64,000 bases of DNA from Paramagnetospirillum kuznetsovii (GCF_003284725.1 NZ_PGTO01000003.1:62001-126000); one strand, 5' to 3'; positions 1 to 9,102 are shown, counted from the stretch's first letter. Notes: generated by a model not told the origin, from the letters alone. Translations and numbers: made by a program.

Positions 1-139
1 CGCGCAGCAAGACCCGAGTCATCTCGTGAACCTGCTCGTCGTCGTCCACCACCATGATCGGCCAGGGTTCGACAGCCTTCGTCTTCGCCGCGGCAGGAGC
101 GCCGCGATCACGCAGGGCAAGCTTGCGTGGTCCGGCCAT
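1..139 (-). CDS. Response regulator, N-terminal fragment (window edge)
   Basis: Only the first 46 codons lie in the window; the gene continues past position 1. The protein starts at an ATG (139-137) and has a basic/Ala-rich lead followed by IMVVDDDEQVHEMTRVLL, the first beta strand and acidic pocket (three consecutive Asp) of a CheY-like receiver domain. The VVDDDEQVHEMTRVLL wording is typical of receivers that precede a DUF3369 region and an HD-GYP c-di-GMP phosphodiesterase, but the output domain is not visible here, so that is only a guess. It begins 5 bases after the stop of the OmpR-type regulator at 145-891 and is probably co-transcribed with it. Confidence 0.8.
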   Translation of the reverse strand, partial: MAGPRKLALRDRGAPAAAKTKAVEPWPIMVVDDDEQVHEMTRVLLR

Positions 140-144
140 GCGTC

Positions 145-891
145 TTACCGAAGACCGACAGGCGCGGCAAAAGCGTAGCCGACGCTATGAACGGATTCGA
201 TGGGCAGTTCCTGACCCAGCGCCTCCCCTCCCTTGGCGCGGAGACGACGGACCATGGAATCCACCGAGCGATCGGCGGGATCCCAGCCGCGCTTGCCAAG
301 GCCACGAAAAATCTCGTCCCGAGACACGGGCTCACCCGGCCGCGAGACCAAGAGGGAGACGAAAACCCGCTCGTTGCCGGTCAGCTTGATCGATTTGCCA
401 TCGGGGGAAATCAACGTCCAGGTCAGCTGGTCGTAAATCCATTCGGTCAAACCGGTCGGCAAACCGCCGGACCGGCTGTCCGTTTCCGGATCTATGGCCT
501 GTGAATTCGGCGAGGCCAGAGCCGAGCCCGCCCGCATACGGCGCGCCAGGGTGCGTACCTGGGCTTCCAGCTCCCGCAACTCCACCGGCTTGACCATATA
601 GACGTCGGCGCCCACCTCCAGCCCGACCACCCGATCCACGTTCAGGCCGCGGGCCGTCAGCATGATGATTCCCACTTCCGAGTGGGACCGCAGGCGACCG
701 GCAATGGAAAAGCCCCCCTCGCCGGGAAGATTGACGTCGAGAATGATGATATCCACGGCGCGCTCGTCCAGCAGGCGTTCAAGCTCCTTGCCGTCGGCAC
801 AGCCTCCCACTTCGTGCCCGCAGGCCGAAAGGTATTCCACCAGATCCGTTCGAAGAGGCGCCTCGTCCTCCACCACTGCGATCCGAGCCAT
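145..891 (-). CDS. OmpR/PhoB-family response regulator
   Basis: A 248-residue two-domain response regulator. Residues 1-120 form a receiver with the acidic pair VVEDE near residues 6-10, the phosphoacceptor Asp52 in IILDVNLPG, a Thr in MLTARG and a Lys in YMVKPVE. After a polar linker of about 40 residues, residues 165-245 form a winged-helix DNA-binding domain ending in IESVHSVGYAF, the usual OmpR-type hairpin. The linker is longer than in PhoB. It is followed after 5 bases by another receiver gene. No histidine kinase sits directly upstream; the nearest one is the symporter-kinase at 2895-5627. Target genes cannot be read from the sequence. Confidence 0.93.
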   Translation of the reverse strand: MARIAVVEDEAPLRTDLVEYLSACGHEVGGCADGKELERLLDERAVDIIILDVNLPGEGGFSIAGRLRSHSEVGIIMLTARGLNVDRVVGLEVGADVYMVKPVELRELEAQVRTLARRMRAGSALASPNSQAIDPETDSRSGGLPTGLTEWIYDQLTWTLISPDGKSIKLTGNERVFVSLLVSRPGEPVSRDEIFRGLGKRGWDPADRSVDSMVRRLRAKGGEALGQELPIESVHSVGYAFAAPVGLR

Positions 892-1171
892 GGCGTCCTA
901 TCTCCTTACACCCAGCGCACAGATGAACCACACAGGTTTCGTTACGTACAATAACAAGTAATGGCGCCTCGTGACGAGACGTAATGCCCGATTCTCCGAA
1001 TATTAGATCTGGATTAAGGTTGACAACCTGAACATGAGGGTTTCCGCCGCATTCCGAGCGGTCACACTTCGCAACCCATCAACAGCCCAAGCGGGCTTGA
1101 ATAACCCGACAATCGTTATGGATAAGACGAATGTCTGTAGTAGGTTGCATATGTTCCTGTCCGCATCGGCG

Positions 1172-2875
1172 TCACCGCTTGCGTCGCGTTTCCGGCGGCG
1201 GAGTGGGCGCGGGCAATGCCAGCGGAACCTTATCCACCGCCCGAACCTCTTCCTTCGGCCCCGGCAGCGGAATCACGGCCGGCGTTTTTGGAGCCGGCAA
1301 GGCCTCTGGCGCCGATGCCGTTTCGGCGATCCGGGAACTCAAATGCTCCACCGTCTTGATCAGGGATTGCAGCTTGTCCTTAAGCTCGTCGATGGAGGGG
1401 TCCACCGATTGCGCCTTGCGCTGCGTCTTGCCCAGGGCGGCGTTGCCACCGTCCAGAAAAGCGTCCCGCCACATGGAAACTTGTTTTGGGCTCACGCCCA
1501 CGGACAGGGCGACCCATTCGGGCTCCTCGCCGTGAAGCACCCGCATGACCGCCTCGGTCTTTTGCTTCTTGGTCAACCGGCGGCCCGCCGACGGTGATTT
1601 CTGGCCGCCGGACATGGCCGCCGAACGTGGAATCTGGGTCACCGGCAGACTTGATGCGGCGGGCGGAGCCACGACCGCCGGAGCCACCGCCGACGCCCCA
1701 CCCCCGCTATCGCCCAATCCGCGCATGACCGGATGCAGGGGAGCCGCCCCGCCGACCGTACCGAGGGAAAGCGCGGGCAAGGCCGCCGTCTCCATCTGCG
1801 CCACGATCTTTTCCAACTCGGCCAGGGCGATACGCGCCGCCATGGAAACCGCGGCAAAATGCTCCGGCCCGGTCAGCGTGTTCAGCAGCGAGATCGTGTC
1901 ATCCACATAAGTCCGCACCACGGCGGCGGACCGCCCACCGGGATTTTGAACAAACCGACGAACCCGTGCGGGAATGCGCCGCAACAGCCCCACCCGGCGC
2001 GCCGACAGCACCTTGAACTCCATCACCTTCAGCAAAAGCGAGGCGTGGCGGACCGGGTGCATATTCTCGAACAGGTATTCGATCAGTTCGATCTCGGCGA
2101 ATTCCAGGATAAGGAACGAACTCTGCGTCGTCTGCCAGTTGCGAACGAAATTGCAGATGGCGGCCAATTGCGCCGCCATTTCATCGTTGAACAAATCGGG
2201 GTCCAGCATGGTCCAGGCCTTGCCGCTGGAAATGGGCAGGCGGCCCGGCTGTCCGAAATTGCGCGTGACGTTGCGGGCGACAGCCATGAGAAGACGACTG
2301 TCGGAGTTACGGGTGCCGCGCGGGAAGCAGTCATGAAGCAAATCCACCGCCTGGAAATCCAGGCAGGCCGGCTGATCGGCCAGCAGCAGGGCCAAGGACG
2401 AAAGATTGCCGGGGATCGAGGGATCGCCCTTGGGCGGCAGACGTTGCAAGATGAAATCGATTCGGGCCTTGGCCTCGGCGGGATCCACCTGCGGCAGCGG
2501 ATCGGCTTCGGCGGCGCCACCGAAGGCGGAATGCGACCTGGACTGCTCCACCTCGGCCCGAGGATGCGGCAGATACTGGGCGGCAAGGGCTTGAAGCTTG
2601 CTCAGAACAGACTGCCCGAATCCACGGGCGGCCTTGGCCGCATCCGGCCAGTTCCGCGCCAGATCGGACAGTCGGGACACTTGGGCGCGGATATCCTTGG
2701 CGTTTCCCTTCGGCCTGAACTTTTGCTCGAAGGGCTCCCCCTCGGGCTCGGAAGTCCAACCACCGACAGGAGCGGAAGCGCTCGGCTGTTCCGAATCCGG
2801 GGCCTCCTCGTCTTCCTCTCTGGCCGCCAACGCGCTGGACACCCTCAACCGCTCCATCCCCATTTGCATATCCAA
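1172..2875 (-). CDS. Unknown protein with transposase-like HTH near the C terminus
   Basis: A 567-residue soluble protein that I do not recognise as a named family. The first 80 residues are acidic and Pro-rich. The central part (about residues 110-350) is helical with no obvious catalytic motif. Around residues 430-490 there is a helix-turn-helix of the type seen in IS3/IS630 transposase N-termini, with LTKKQKTEAVMRVL followed by VALSVGVSPKQVSMWRDAF. The tail is a short predicted coiled coil (ELKDKLQSLIKTVEHLSSRI) and a Pro-rich end. No transposase catalytic core is visible, so it is more likely a regulator than a mobile element. The longest start is TTG at 2875; ATG at 2869 or 2863 is equally possible since no clear Shine-Dalgarno decides. 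It lies 19 bases after the symporter-kinase gene, so is probably in that operon. Confidence 0.7.
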   Translation of the reverse strand: MDMQMGMERLRVSSALAAREEDEEAPDSEQPSASAPVGGWTSEPEGEPFEQKFRPKGNAKDIRAQVSRLSDLARNWPDAAKAARGFGQSVLSKLQALAAQYLPHPRAEVEQSRSHSAFGGAAEADPLPQVDPAEAKARIDFILQRLPPKGDPSIPGNLSSLALLLADQPACLDFQAVDLLHDCFPRGTRNSDSRLLMAVARNVTRNFGQPGRLPISSGKAWTMLDPDLFNDEMAAQLAAICNFVRNWQTTQSSFLILEFAEIELIEYLFENMHPVRHASLLLKVMEFKVLSARRVGLLRRIPARVRRFVQNPGGRSAAVVRTYVDDTISLLNTLTGPEHFAAVSMAARIALAELEKIVAQMETAALPALSLGTVGGAAPLHPVMRGLGDSGGGASAVAPAVVAPPAASSLPVTQIPRSAAMSGGQKSPSAGRRLTKKQKTEAVMRVLHGEEPEWVALSVGVSPKQVSMWRDAFLDGGNAALGKTQRKAQSVDPSIDELKDKLQSLIKTVEHLSSRIAETASAPEALPAPKTPAVIPLPGPKEEVRAVDKVPLALPAPTPPPETRRKR

Positions 2876-2894
2876 GGCGGGAATTTACATCACC

Positions 2895-5627
2895 TTAGTG
2901 ATCAGGTCCAATCGAACCCGCACCCAGGTTGCCATCGCTTGGGATGCGGGGAAGGAAAAATGCGAACATCGCCCCTTGCCCAGGCGGACTCTCCACCCAG
3001 ATTCGTCCGCCCAGATGGCTGACGATATTGCGGCTGATGGTCAGGCCCAGGCCCGTCCCCGCTGGCTTGGAGGTCATGGTGTCGCCCACCTGCTGAAACT
3101 TATCGAAGACCTTCTCGCACGCCCAATCCGGAATGCCGGGACCGTTGTCCCGGACCGAAACGGTGATGCCGTCCGCCTGATCACGCAAGGAGACCTGGAC
3201 GCGGCCGGTCTGCGGGTCGCAAAATTTCACGGCGTTGGACAACAGATTGATGACCACCTGCGAAAAGCGGTCGCGATCGGTCTCCAGATGGACCGGCTGG
3301 GCGGGAAGATCGAGGTCCAGCGCCACGCCCTTGTCCTTGAACAACTGCCCCACCGAACTGGCGGCGTCCTCCATGACCTGGACCAGATCGCTGTCCACCA
3401 GATCCCAGGTATCGGTGTCGGCCTCCAGCTTGGCCAGATCCAGCACCTGATTGATCAGGCGCGTCAGGCGTTCGCTTTCCTTGATGACGATGCCGAGGAA
3501 TTCCTGGCGCTGGGACAGGTCCACCTGGGGATTGTCGAACAGGATTTCCGAGAACGAGCGGATGGAGGTCAGCGGCGTGCGAAGCTCGTGGGTGACCGTC
3601 GCGATGAACTCGTCCTTCAGGCGCGACAGATCGCTCAGCTTCTCGTAGGCGGCCCGCAGCTCGGCGGTGGTGGTCTCCAGCTCCTTGGATTTCTGCTCTA
3701 ATTTATGGCTATAGGCGATGACCTGGGAGTTCTCGTCCAGGATATCCATCACCTCGTGCAGGCTGACGATCTCGCCCTTGGCCACCGAGGCCACCACCAC
3801 CCGGGCGGTGGCGGTGCCGATGGCGCCTGCCAGCAGCCGTTCGGTGAACTCCACCAGTTCCGGATTGGCTTCGTCCGGATTGGGGCTGATCCGGCGCGTC
3901 TGACTGAACCCCCGAAAAGCCGCCTCGGCATGTTCGGCGCCGACGAAGCGGGCGGCCAGGGCCTGGAGGTCCGAAATGGTGGCGTTGCCGCGCCAGAACT
4001 GCGACGTCCCGCCCGGCACCGCGTTGAAGGAATCCACGAATTGCGACGCCTGAATTCTCTCGATGGCGCTTTGCTCGGAGATCAGGGACACCAGCACATA
4101 ACAGCCGATATTGGCGATCATGCTCCACATCAGGGCATGGGGCACCGCCTCCATTCCCGCCAGACCGAACAAGGCCCCCGGCTTCAGCAGCGCCATGCCG
4201 AACGGCCCCCATTCGGTGAAGGAAGACGGCAAAACCCCCGAACGCGCCAGGGACGGCAAAAACAGGGTATAGGCCCACAGCAGAAACCCCGCCGCCAGAC
4301 CGGCCAGGGCGCCAGCCTTGCTGCCGCCCCGCCAGAACAAACCGCCCAGCAGCACCGGCGCGAACTGAGCCACGGCGGTGAACGACATCAGGCCGATTCC
4401 CACCAGGGTGAAATTCTCCCCCGTCAGCCGGGCATAAAGATAGCCCAGCAACAAGAAGCCCACGATGGCGAGACGGCGGATGGCCAGCACCACGCCGCTC
4501 AAGGAATCGCGGCCCGGCGCGAAGGCCAGATAGCCGCGCACCAGCAACGGCATGGCGATGTAGTTGGAAAACATGGTGGCGAGCGCGATGGTCTCGACGA
4601 TGACCATGCCGGTGGCCGCCGACAGCCCGCCGAGGAAAGCGATGGTGGCGAAGACGGCGGAATCCTTGGCCAGCGGCAATGCCAGCACGAAGGTGTCGGG
4701 ATCGACGCCCTGATCGGCGAAGGCCAGCCGACCGGCCAGGGCGATGGGCAGCACGAACAGATTGATCAGGATCAGGTAAAGCGGGAACAGCCAAGCCGCC
4801 CGGCGCACATGGGCCTCGTCCACATTCTCCACCACCGCCACCTGGAACTGACGCGGCAGGCAGATGATGGCCATCATGGACAGCAGGGTCAGCGATATCC
4901 AGGTGCCGTAATCGCCGGACCCGGCGAAGGTGAAGAGCTGGGCGATATCGGGGCGCGCCGCCGCCTGGGCGAACAAATCGCCGAATCCATCGTGGAACGA
5001 ATAGGTGACCAGCCCGCCCACCAGCAGGAAGGCCGCCAGCTTGACCACGGATTCGAAGGCGATGGCGCTGACCATGCCGCGATGATGCTCCGAGGCGTCG
5101 ATATGGCGCGCCCCGAACAGAATGGAAAACGCCGCCAGGATCACGGTGACGTAGAAGGCGGTGTCGAACAGGTTCGCGGTGGTCTCGTGAGTCAGCAGTT
5201 CGAACGTGTCGGACACCGCTTTGAGCTGAAGCGAGATATAGGGGACGATGCCGATGATGGCGATGCCGGTGACCAGGGCGCCCACCGAATGGCTTTTGCC
5301 GTAGCGCGACGAGATGAAGTCGGCGATGGAGGTAATGCGCTCGGCCCGGCCGATGCGAATCATCTTGCCCACCACCATGGGCCACAGCGCCGCCATCAGC
5401 GTCGGCCCCAGATAGATGGGCAGGAACATCAGGCCGCGGCTGGACGCCAGACCGACGCTGCCGAAGAAGGTCCAGGACGTGCAATAGACCGCCAGCGACA
5501 GGGAATAGATCCAAGGCCCGCTGAGCGGCCGCCCGGTCAGCCCGACCCTGCGGTCGCCGCCATAGGCGATGGCGAACAGAACCAGCAGATAAAGCAGCGA
5601 GACGAGCGCCAGCGCCCCGGTGGACAT
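2895..5627 (-). CDS. Sodium:solute symporter-histidine kinase hybrid (CbrA/NahK type)
   Basis: A 910-residue sensor kinase whose first about 490 residues are a multi-pass SSS-family transporter (about 13 hydrophobic segments, opening with ALALVSLLYLLVLFAIAY). A cytoplasmic linker with a short coiled coil (residues about 630-670) leads to a HisKA domain with His680 in THELRTPL, then a HATPase domain with N box NLLSNAVKF, G1 DNGPGIP and G2 GTGLGLTI. All kinase boxes are intact. CbrA-type proteins couple substrate sensing or uptake to nutrient-responsive transcription; the substrate here is unknown. It starts 2 bases after the small membrane protein at 5630-5857 and belongs to a run that opens with the CheY-like regulator at 7926-8300, a plausible phosphorylation partner. 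Confidence 0.93.
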   Translation of the reverse strand: MSTGALALVSLLYLLVLFAIAYGGDRRVGLTGRPLSGPWIYSLSLAVYCTSWTFFGSVGLASSRGLMFLPIYLGPTLMAALWPMVVGKMIRIGRAERITSIADFISSRYGKSHSVGALVTGIAIIGIVPYISLQLKAVSDTFELLTHETTANLFDTAFYVTVILAAFSILFGARHIDASEHHRGMVSAIAFESVVKLAAFLLVGGLVTYSFHDGFGDLFAQAAARPDIAQLFTFAGSGDYGTWISLTLLSMMAIICLPRQFQVAVVENVDEAHVRRAAWLFPLYLILINLFVLPIALAGRLAFADQGVDPDTFVLALPLAKDSAVFATIAFLGGLSAATGMVIVETIALATMFSNYIAMPLLVRGYLAFAPGRDSLSGVVLAIRRLAIVGFLLLGYLYARLTGENFTLVGIGLMSFTAVAQFAPVLLGGLFWRGGSKAGALAGLAAGFLLWAYTLFLPSLARSGVLPSSFTEWGPFGMALLKPGALFGLAGMEAVPHALMWSMIANIGCYVLVSLISEQSAIERIQASQFVDSFNAVPGGTSQFWRGNATISDLQALAARFVGAEHAEAAFRGFSQTRRISPNPDEANPELVEFTERLLAGAIGTATARVVVASVAKGEIVSLHEVMDILDENSQVIAYSHKLEQKSKELETTTAELRAAYEKLSDLSRLKDEFIATVTHELRTPLTSIRSFSEILFDNPQVDLSQRQEFLGIVIKESERLTRLINQVLDLAKLEADTDTWDLVDSDLVQVMEDAASSVGQLFKDKGVALDLDLPAQPVHLETDRDRFSQVVINLLSNAVKFCDPQTGRVQVSLRDQADGITVSVRDNGPGIPDWACEKVFDKFQQVGDTMTSKPAGTGLGLTISRNIVSHLGGRIWVESPPGQGAMFAFFLPRIPSDGNLGAGSIGPDH

Positions 5628-5629
5628 GG

Positions 5630-5857
5630 TCAGTCCCCCTCACCCTTTTCCGCGATCAGCGCCACCACGCCGGTCAAGCCGATCCAGGCGGAAAAGACGT
5701 AAAGGGCGAAGACAGGAACCCCCGCCACCATGCCGCCGTTCATGAACAGCATCAGCAGTGGCGGGGTGAACAGGGCGGCCCCCAACAGAAAGGCCGCCGC
5801 CAGCTTGTCGCGAACGGCCTTGGACTTGCGAAGCCGGAAGGCGCGGCGATGCGGCAT
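5630..5857 (-). CDS. Small two-helix membrane protein
   Basis: A 75-residue protein with a basic N-terminus (RRAFRLRKSKAVRDK) followed by two hydrophobic helices, about residues 19-40 and 45-68, and a short charged tail. It lies between the PAS protein (1 base away) and the symporter-kinase (2 bases away). Small membrane proteins in this place are common upstream of SSS-family transporters, and I infer it is a companion or assembly subunit of the symporter-kinase. No named domain is recognised. The tight spacing and positive-inside N-terminus make it a credible real gene. Confidence 0.8.
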   Translation of the reverse strand: MPHRRAFRLRKSKAVRDKLAAAFLLGAALFTPPLLMLFMNGGMVAGVPVFALYVFSAWIGLTGVVALIAEKGEGD

Positions 5858-5858
5858 C

Positions 5859-7907
5859 TCAGCTCTCCACCAAGGCCTCGGCGCGGGCCAGACGGCCCCG
5901 CACCGTGTCCATCAATTGGCCGAAATCATGGATTCCGCTTTCCTTCAGCCGGTCGATCTGGCGGATCAGGATTTCCGCCGTGATCAGCGCCTTGCCGATT
6001 TCCGTGCGATGATCGCCCACCCGGATTCCCAGCCTGCGCGCCGTCTCCTCCAGGGAATGGTCGGGCTCGATGGGGTCCAGCAGGGACGAGATCATCATGG
6101 TGTCGACCACCAGGGGATGAATGCCCTGGCCCTCGCGGTCTTCCAGCAGGCCGAGAGCGGAGCCGATGCCGTGGAAGGCCAGGACGGCATCGTCGGCGAA
6201 GGCCCAGAACTGGGGCAGCACCACCGCCAGCGGCGGCTTGCCGTCGGCGCTTCCCTCCGCATCCGCCGCGACCTTTCGCTCGAAGCTCCGCGCCGTCAGC
6301 AGTCGGCCATCCTCGATGCGGACGGCGCCCAGGGCGGTGATGCGTCGGCGATCGCCTGCCTGGGCGGCTCCCAGGGGGGTGACCACCGCCACCGCAAGGA
6401 ATGCCATGTGATCCAGCTTGCGCCCGGCAAAGGCGCCCACATTGGCGCGGACAAGCAATTCCGCCCTGATATCGGCCTCGGTCAGTGACGACGGACTGCC
6501 GAGGCCGGTCCATTCGGCATCGGTGAACTGGGCGCGACGGGCCAGCGGCAAGGGAACCCGAAGCGCGGCGAAGCCGCCTCGCTTGGACAGACTCCACGGC
6601 TCGCTGTCGTGGCGGTCCAGCACATCCCTGACCCGCTGCGGCCCCAGCGCGGTGTTGATCTCGGCGTCCAGCCAATGGGTCAGGCGGTGGTCGGCGACCG
6701 GATCGCCCTTCCAGTTGATATCCATGTAGACGCGGCGGTCGCCCAGCATGCACTCCATGTCGAACACCGAACTGCCGGTATGGGCGTGGAGGGCGGCGAA
6801 CAACGCCAGGAAGGCTTCCATCAGACTGTGGCTGTCGCCGTGCAGCCACAGCGGCACGCCGACCATGGTCAGCTTGATGTCCAGGCGGTGTTCCAAGGTG
6901 GCGGCGATGGAGGCGTAGACCTCGCTGAAATGGATGTCGGCCATGGGCCATGCCTCGGGCGCCGAGCGACTCGACCCGGCGGCCATGGCTTCCAGCCGGT
7001 TGCTCATGCGCACGCTTTCCTCGGCCACCACGCCGACGAATTTCGACCGGTCGGCGGCGGCCATGTCGGGATAGTCGGTCAGCATCTGGGCGGCGGCATA
7101 AAGCGAGCCCAGCGGCCCCCGCAGGTCACGGGTCAGCGCTTGGCGCACCGCGTCGCGGGGATCGAGGTCGGCCCAGTTCTCGCTCATGTCGCGAAACACC
7201 GCCACGTAGCCGGTGATAACGCGGCGAGGACCAAGGACCAGCGACATCTGTCCATGCAGCAATTGACGGCCGCTGCGGCTTGGGCAGGCGAATACGGTGG
7301 TTCCCACCAGTCCCTCGCCATCCTTGCCGAAGGTCGAAAGCCGCGCCTTCAGGCAATCCAGCGCATGGTCGAGCGAGGCTCGCGGGACCAGCGCCCCCAA
7401 GCCGAAACCACTGGCGACGCCGGCCAGCAGGCGCTCGGCCGCGCGGTTGTGAAACAACACCCGATGGTCGAGATCGCAGACGACGACGCATTCGGCCAGA
7501 TCGCGCAACGCCACGTCGAGCCAAGCCCGTTGCTCCTGGGCCCGGTCGCTGGCGGTGCGGGCGGCCTGGCGCAGACCCTGGCGCTCAATACGGGCGGCAT
7601 CGCACAGATGGCCGACCACATCGGGCAGCGCCCCCAGGGAATGCAGGCCCACATCGCCCAGCGGCCGTTCCTGGGCCGAGCCGGTCAGCCAATCCTGGAT
7701 GTCGGCGGCAAGACGGGCGCTGGGCCCCAGCAGAAGGTGATCCACCCAGCTCCAGGCCATGGCGAACAGACCGGCGATGATCACGCCCGACACCTTCTCG
7801 GCCCAGCCCAACGGCTCGCCGGTCCAAAGCGCCACCGCCGCCGGGGCGACGGATCCCGCCAGTCCCAATCCGGCGAAGATGAGGGCGATCCAGCTTCTGT
7901 CGCTCAC
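5859..7907 (-). CDS. Membrane PAS protein with degenerate kinase and DnaQ-like exonuclease modules
   Basis: A 682-residue protein starting at GTG 7907. Two membrane helices (about residues 7-28 and 38-58) are followed by a PAS-like domain (about 110-240), a region matching a HisKA dimerisation helix (TRDLRGPLGSL) and a weak ATPase-like fold, and a C-terminal DnaQ/RNase-T-like 3'-5' exonuclease domain (about 495-680). Key residues are missing. The phospho-His position of HisKA is Arg260. The exonuclease DxE motif reads A505-V-A507. The Asp of the second motif is absent (FHGIGSAL), and the last motif has Lys in place of Asp (TEIGKAL). The Asp in VVDTMMISSLLDP remains. It is probably a catalytically inactive sensory scaffold. 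Its gene sits between the CheY-like regulator (18 bases) and the symporter-kinase genes. Confidence 0.8.
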   Translation of the reverse strand: MSDRSWIALIFAGLGLAGSVAPAAVALWTGEPLGWAEKVSGVIIAGLFAMAWSWVDHLLLGPSARLAADIQDWLTGSAQERPLGDVGLHSLGALPDVVGHLCDAARIERQGLRQAARTASDRAQEQRAWLDVALRDLAECVVVCDLDHRVLFHNRAAERLLAGVASGFGLGALVPRASLDHALDCLKARLSTFGKDGEGLVGTTVFACPSRSGRQLLHGQMSLVLGPRRVITGYVAVFRDMSENWADLDPRDAVRQALTRDLRGPLGSLYAAAQMLTDYPDMAAADRSKFVGVVAEESVRMSNRLEAMAAGSSRSAPEAWPMADIHFSEVYASIAATLEHRLDIKLTMVGVPLWLHGDSHSLMEAFLALFAALHAHTGSSVFDMECMLGDRRVYMDINWKGDPVADHRLTHWLDAEINTALGPQRVRDVLDRHDSEPWSLSKRGGFAALRVPLPLARRAQFTDAEWTGLGSPSSLTEADIRAELLVRANVGAFAGRKLDHMAFLAVAVVTPLGAAQAGDRRRITALGAVRIEDGRLLTARSFERKVAADAEGSADGKPPLAVVLPQFWAFADDAVLAFHGIGSALGLLEDREGQGIHPLVVDTMMISSLLDPIEPDHSLEETARRLGIRVGDHRTEIGKALITAEILIRQIDRLKESGIHDFGQLMDTVRGRLARAEALVES

Positions 7908-7925
7908 AGGCGTCCCTTCACGGTC

Positions 7926-8300
7926 TTAAGGAGCAGGCTCCAGGTAGTGCTTGATCAGTTCCACCACCTCGCGGGTCGAGAACGGCTTGGTGACATAGTC
8001 ATCCACGCCGAGGGCGAACCCCTTCTCGCGGTCGATCTCGCGGCCGCGCGCCGTCAGCATGATAATGCGAACCCCCGCCCAGGCCGGATTGGCCCGGATG
8101 GTCTGGCAGACATCGTAGCCGTCGCGCTTGGGCATCATGACATCGAGAAGGATCAGGTCCGGCAGCCGTTCCGCCACGGCGGCCAAGGCGGCATCGCCGT
8201 CACGGGCGATGCGGGACTCATAGCCCGCCTGCCTGACCAGGAATTCCAGCGAAATGACGATGTTGGGCTCGTCATCGACGATCAATACGGAACGTGCCAC
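7926..8300 (-). CDS. Single-domain CheY-like response regulator
   Basis: A 124-residue stand-alone receiver. It has the acidic pair VDDE at residues 8-11, phosphoacceptor Asp53 in LILLDVMMPKRDG, Thr in MLTARG and the conserved Lys in YVTKPFS. There is no output domain, so it must act by protein contact or as a phosphorelay intermediate. Translation begins at GTG 8300. It opens a minus-strand run that continues into the degenerate PAS protein and the symporter-kinase, and I infer that the kinase at 2895-5627 is its phosphodonor. The 70 bases upstream are AT-rich (TTATATTTATAATGATGATC) and probably hold the promoter. Confidence 0.92.
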   Translation of the reverse strand: MARSVLIVDDEPNIVISLEFLVRQAGYESRIARDGDAALAAVAERLPDLILLDVMMPKRDGYDVCQTIRANPAWAGVRIIMLTARGREIDREKGFALGVDDYVTKPFSTREVVELIKHYLEPAP

Positions 8301-8372
8301 GCCTCACCCCCGCCGATCTTATATTTATAATGATGATCATGGGGCTTATTTGGCGGCGCGCCAAGGGGGCAG

Positions 8373-8501
8373 TTAGGGTTTGATGCAGTTACACTGAATC
8401 AAACCCTAAGCCCGAGCGGCGTTTGAGCCCGTGGAAAAGCGGCGCTTTTCCAAGCAGCGCGAATCCCGGAATGCTTCAGCCTGAACCTGAAGCATTCCGG
8501 G
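8373..8501. repeat. Three consecutive palindromes, the last overlapping a CDS end
   Basis: Three inverted repeats lie in 129 bases: TTAGGGTTTGAT (8373-8384) against its complement at 8398-8409; GGAAAAGC (8433-8440) against 8444-8451; and a 15-base arm at 8465-8479 (CCCGGAATGCTTCAG) against 8487-8501 with a 7-base loop. The last one overlaps the final nine codons of the HD-domain gene that ends at 8476. All arms are perfect. They could act as transcription terminators for the minus-strand HD gene, but the clustering looks more like an interspersed repeat element. Confidence 0.8.
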
Positions 8502-9102
8502 CTGCGGGAGCGAGATAGCCCCGCGCCACCGCCTCGGCGATCAGGCTGCGGGCATAGGCGGCAAGGCGGCCGGACCCGCCCTCGATGCGGGGCAGCAGCT
8601 TTTCCACCTTATCGGCGGTGACCGCGTTGGATTTCCAGGTGCCGCCCTCGGTCTCGAAATTGTGCAAAAGCGGCTGCAGCCGGTCCAGGGAATGGGCGAA
8701 GCGGGCCTCTGGGGTTTGGCGGTCCTCGAACTCGCGCCACAGGGCGCTGTAAGCCGCCGCCTGATCCTTGGGCAATAGGCCGTAAAGCCGCCGTGCCGCC
8801 GCCTGCTCGCGGGCGTCCTTGTCTTCGTGCCCGGCCTCGTCGTGGATGAAGGTGTCGCCCGCGTCGATCTCGACGATGTCGTGAATCAGCAGCATGCGCG
8901 CCACCCGGCCCACATCCACCGGATCATCGGCGTATTCCTCCAGCAGGAAAGCCATGGTGGCGATGTGCCAGGAATGCTCGGCATCATTCTCGCGCCGCGA
9001 CGAATCGATCAGCAGGGTCTGGCGCAGGATGGTCTTCAGCTTGTCGATCTCGACGATGAAGGCGATCTGGGCGGCGAGGCGGGAATCGGCGCAGGGAATC
9101 AT
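8476..9102 (-). CDS. HD-domain nucleotidase (YfbR/HDDC2 family)
   Basis: A 208-residue HD-domain phosphohydrolase of the family that includes E. coli YfbR and human HDDC2, which remove phosphate from deoxynucleoside 5'-monophosphates. The metal ligands are visible: His in NDAEHSWH (about residue 43), the His-Asp pair in LLIHDIVEIDAGD (about 74-75) and the downstream Asp in HSLDRLQP (about 139). Glu in EIDAGD is also typical. Length fits the family. The C-terminal residues RNASGSG are encoded by a perfect palindrome (8465-8501), suggesting that a repeat insertion rewrote the tail. The start ATG (9102) overlaps the stop of the MFS exporter gene by 4 bases, so the two are translationally coupled. 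Confidence 0.9.
   Translation of the reverse strand: MIPCADSRLAAQIAFIVEIDKLKTILRQTLLIDSSRRENDAEHSWHIATMAFLLEEYADDPVDVGRVARMLLIHDIVEIDAGDTFIHDEAGHEDKDAREQAAARRLYGLLPKDQAAAYSALWREFEDRQTPEARFAHSLDRLQPLLHNFETEGGTWKSNAVTADKVEKLLPRIEGGSGRLAAYARSLIAEAVARGYLAPAARNASGSG

Noticed and set aside
1019-1024. TTGACA as a plus-strand promoter -35 box
   Set aside because: There is no matching -10 hexamer at suitable distance and no plus-strand gene follows.
1172-2875. Transposase based on the HTH segment
   Set aside because: No DDE core, inverted terminal repeats or target duplication; only the HTH resembles transposase N-termini.
3705-5702. Plus-strand frame of 665 codons opposite the symporter-kinase
   Set aside because: The opposite strand encodes an unambiguous transporter-kinase; this frame is a GC-driven shadow.
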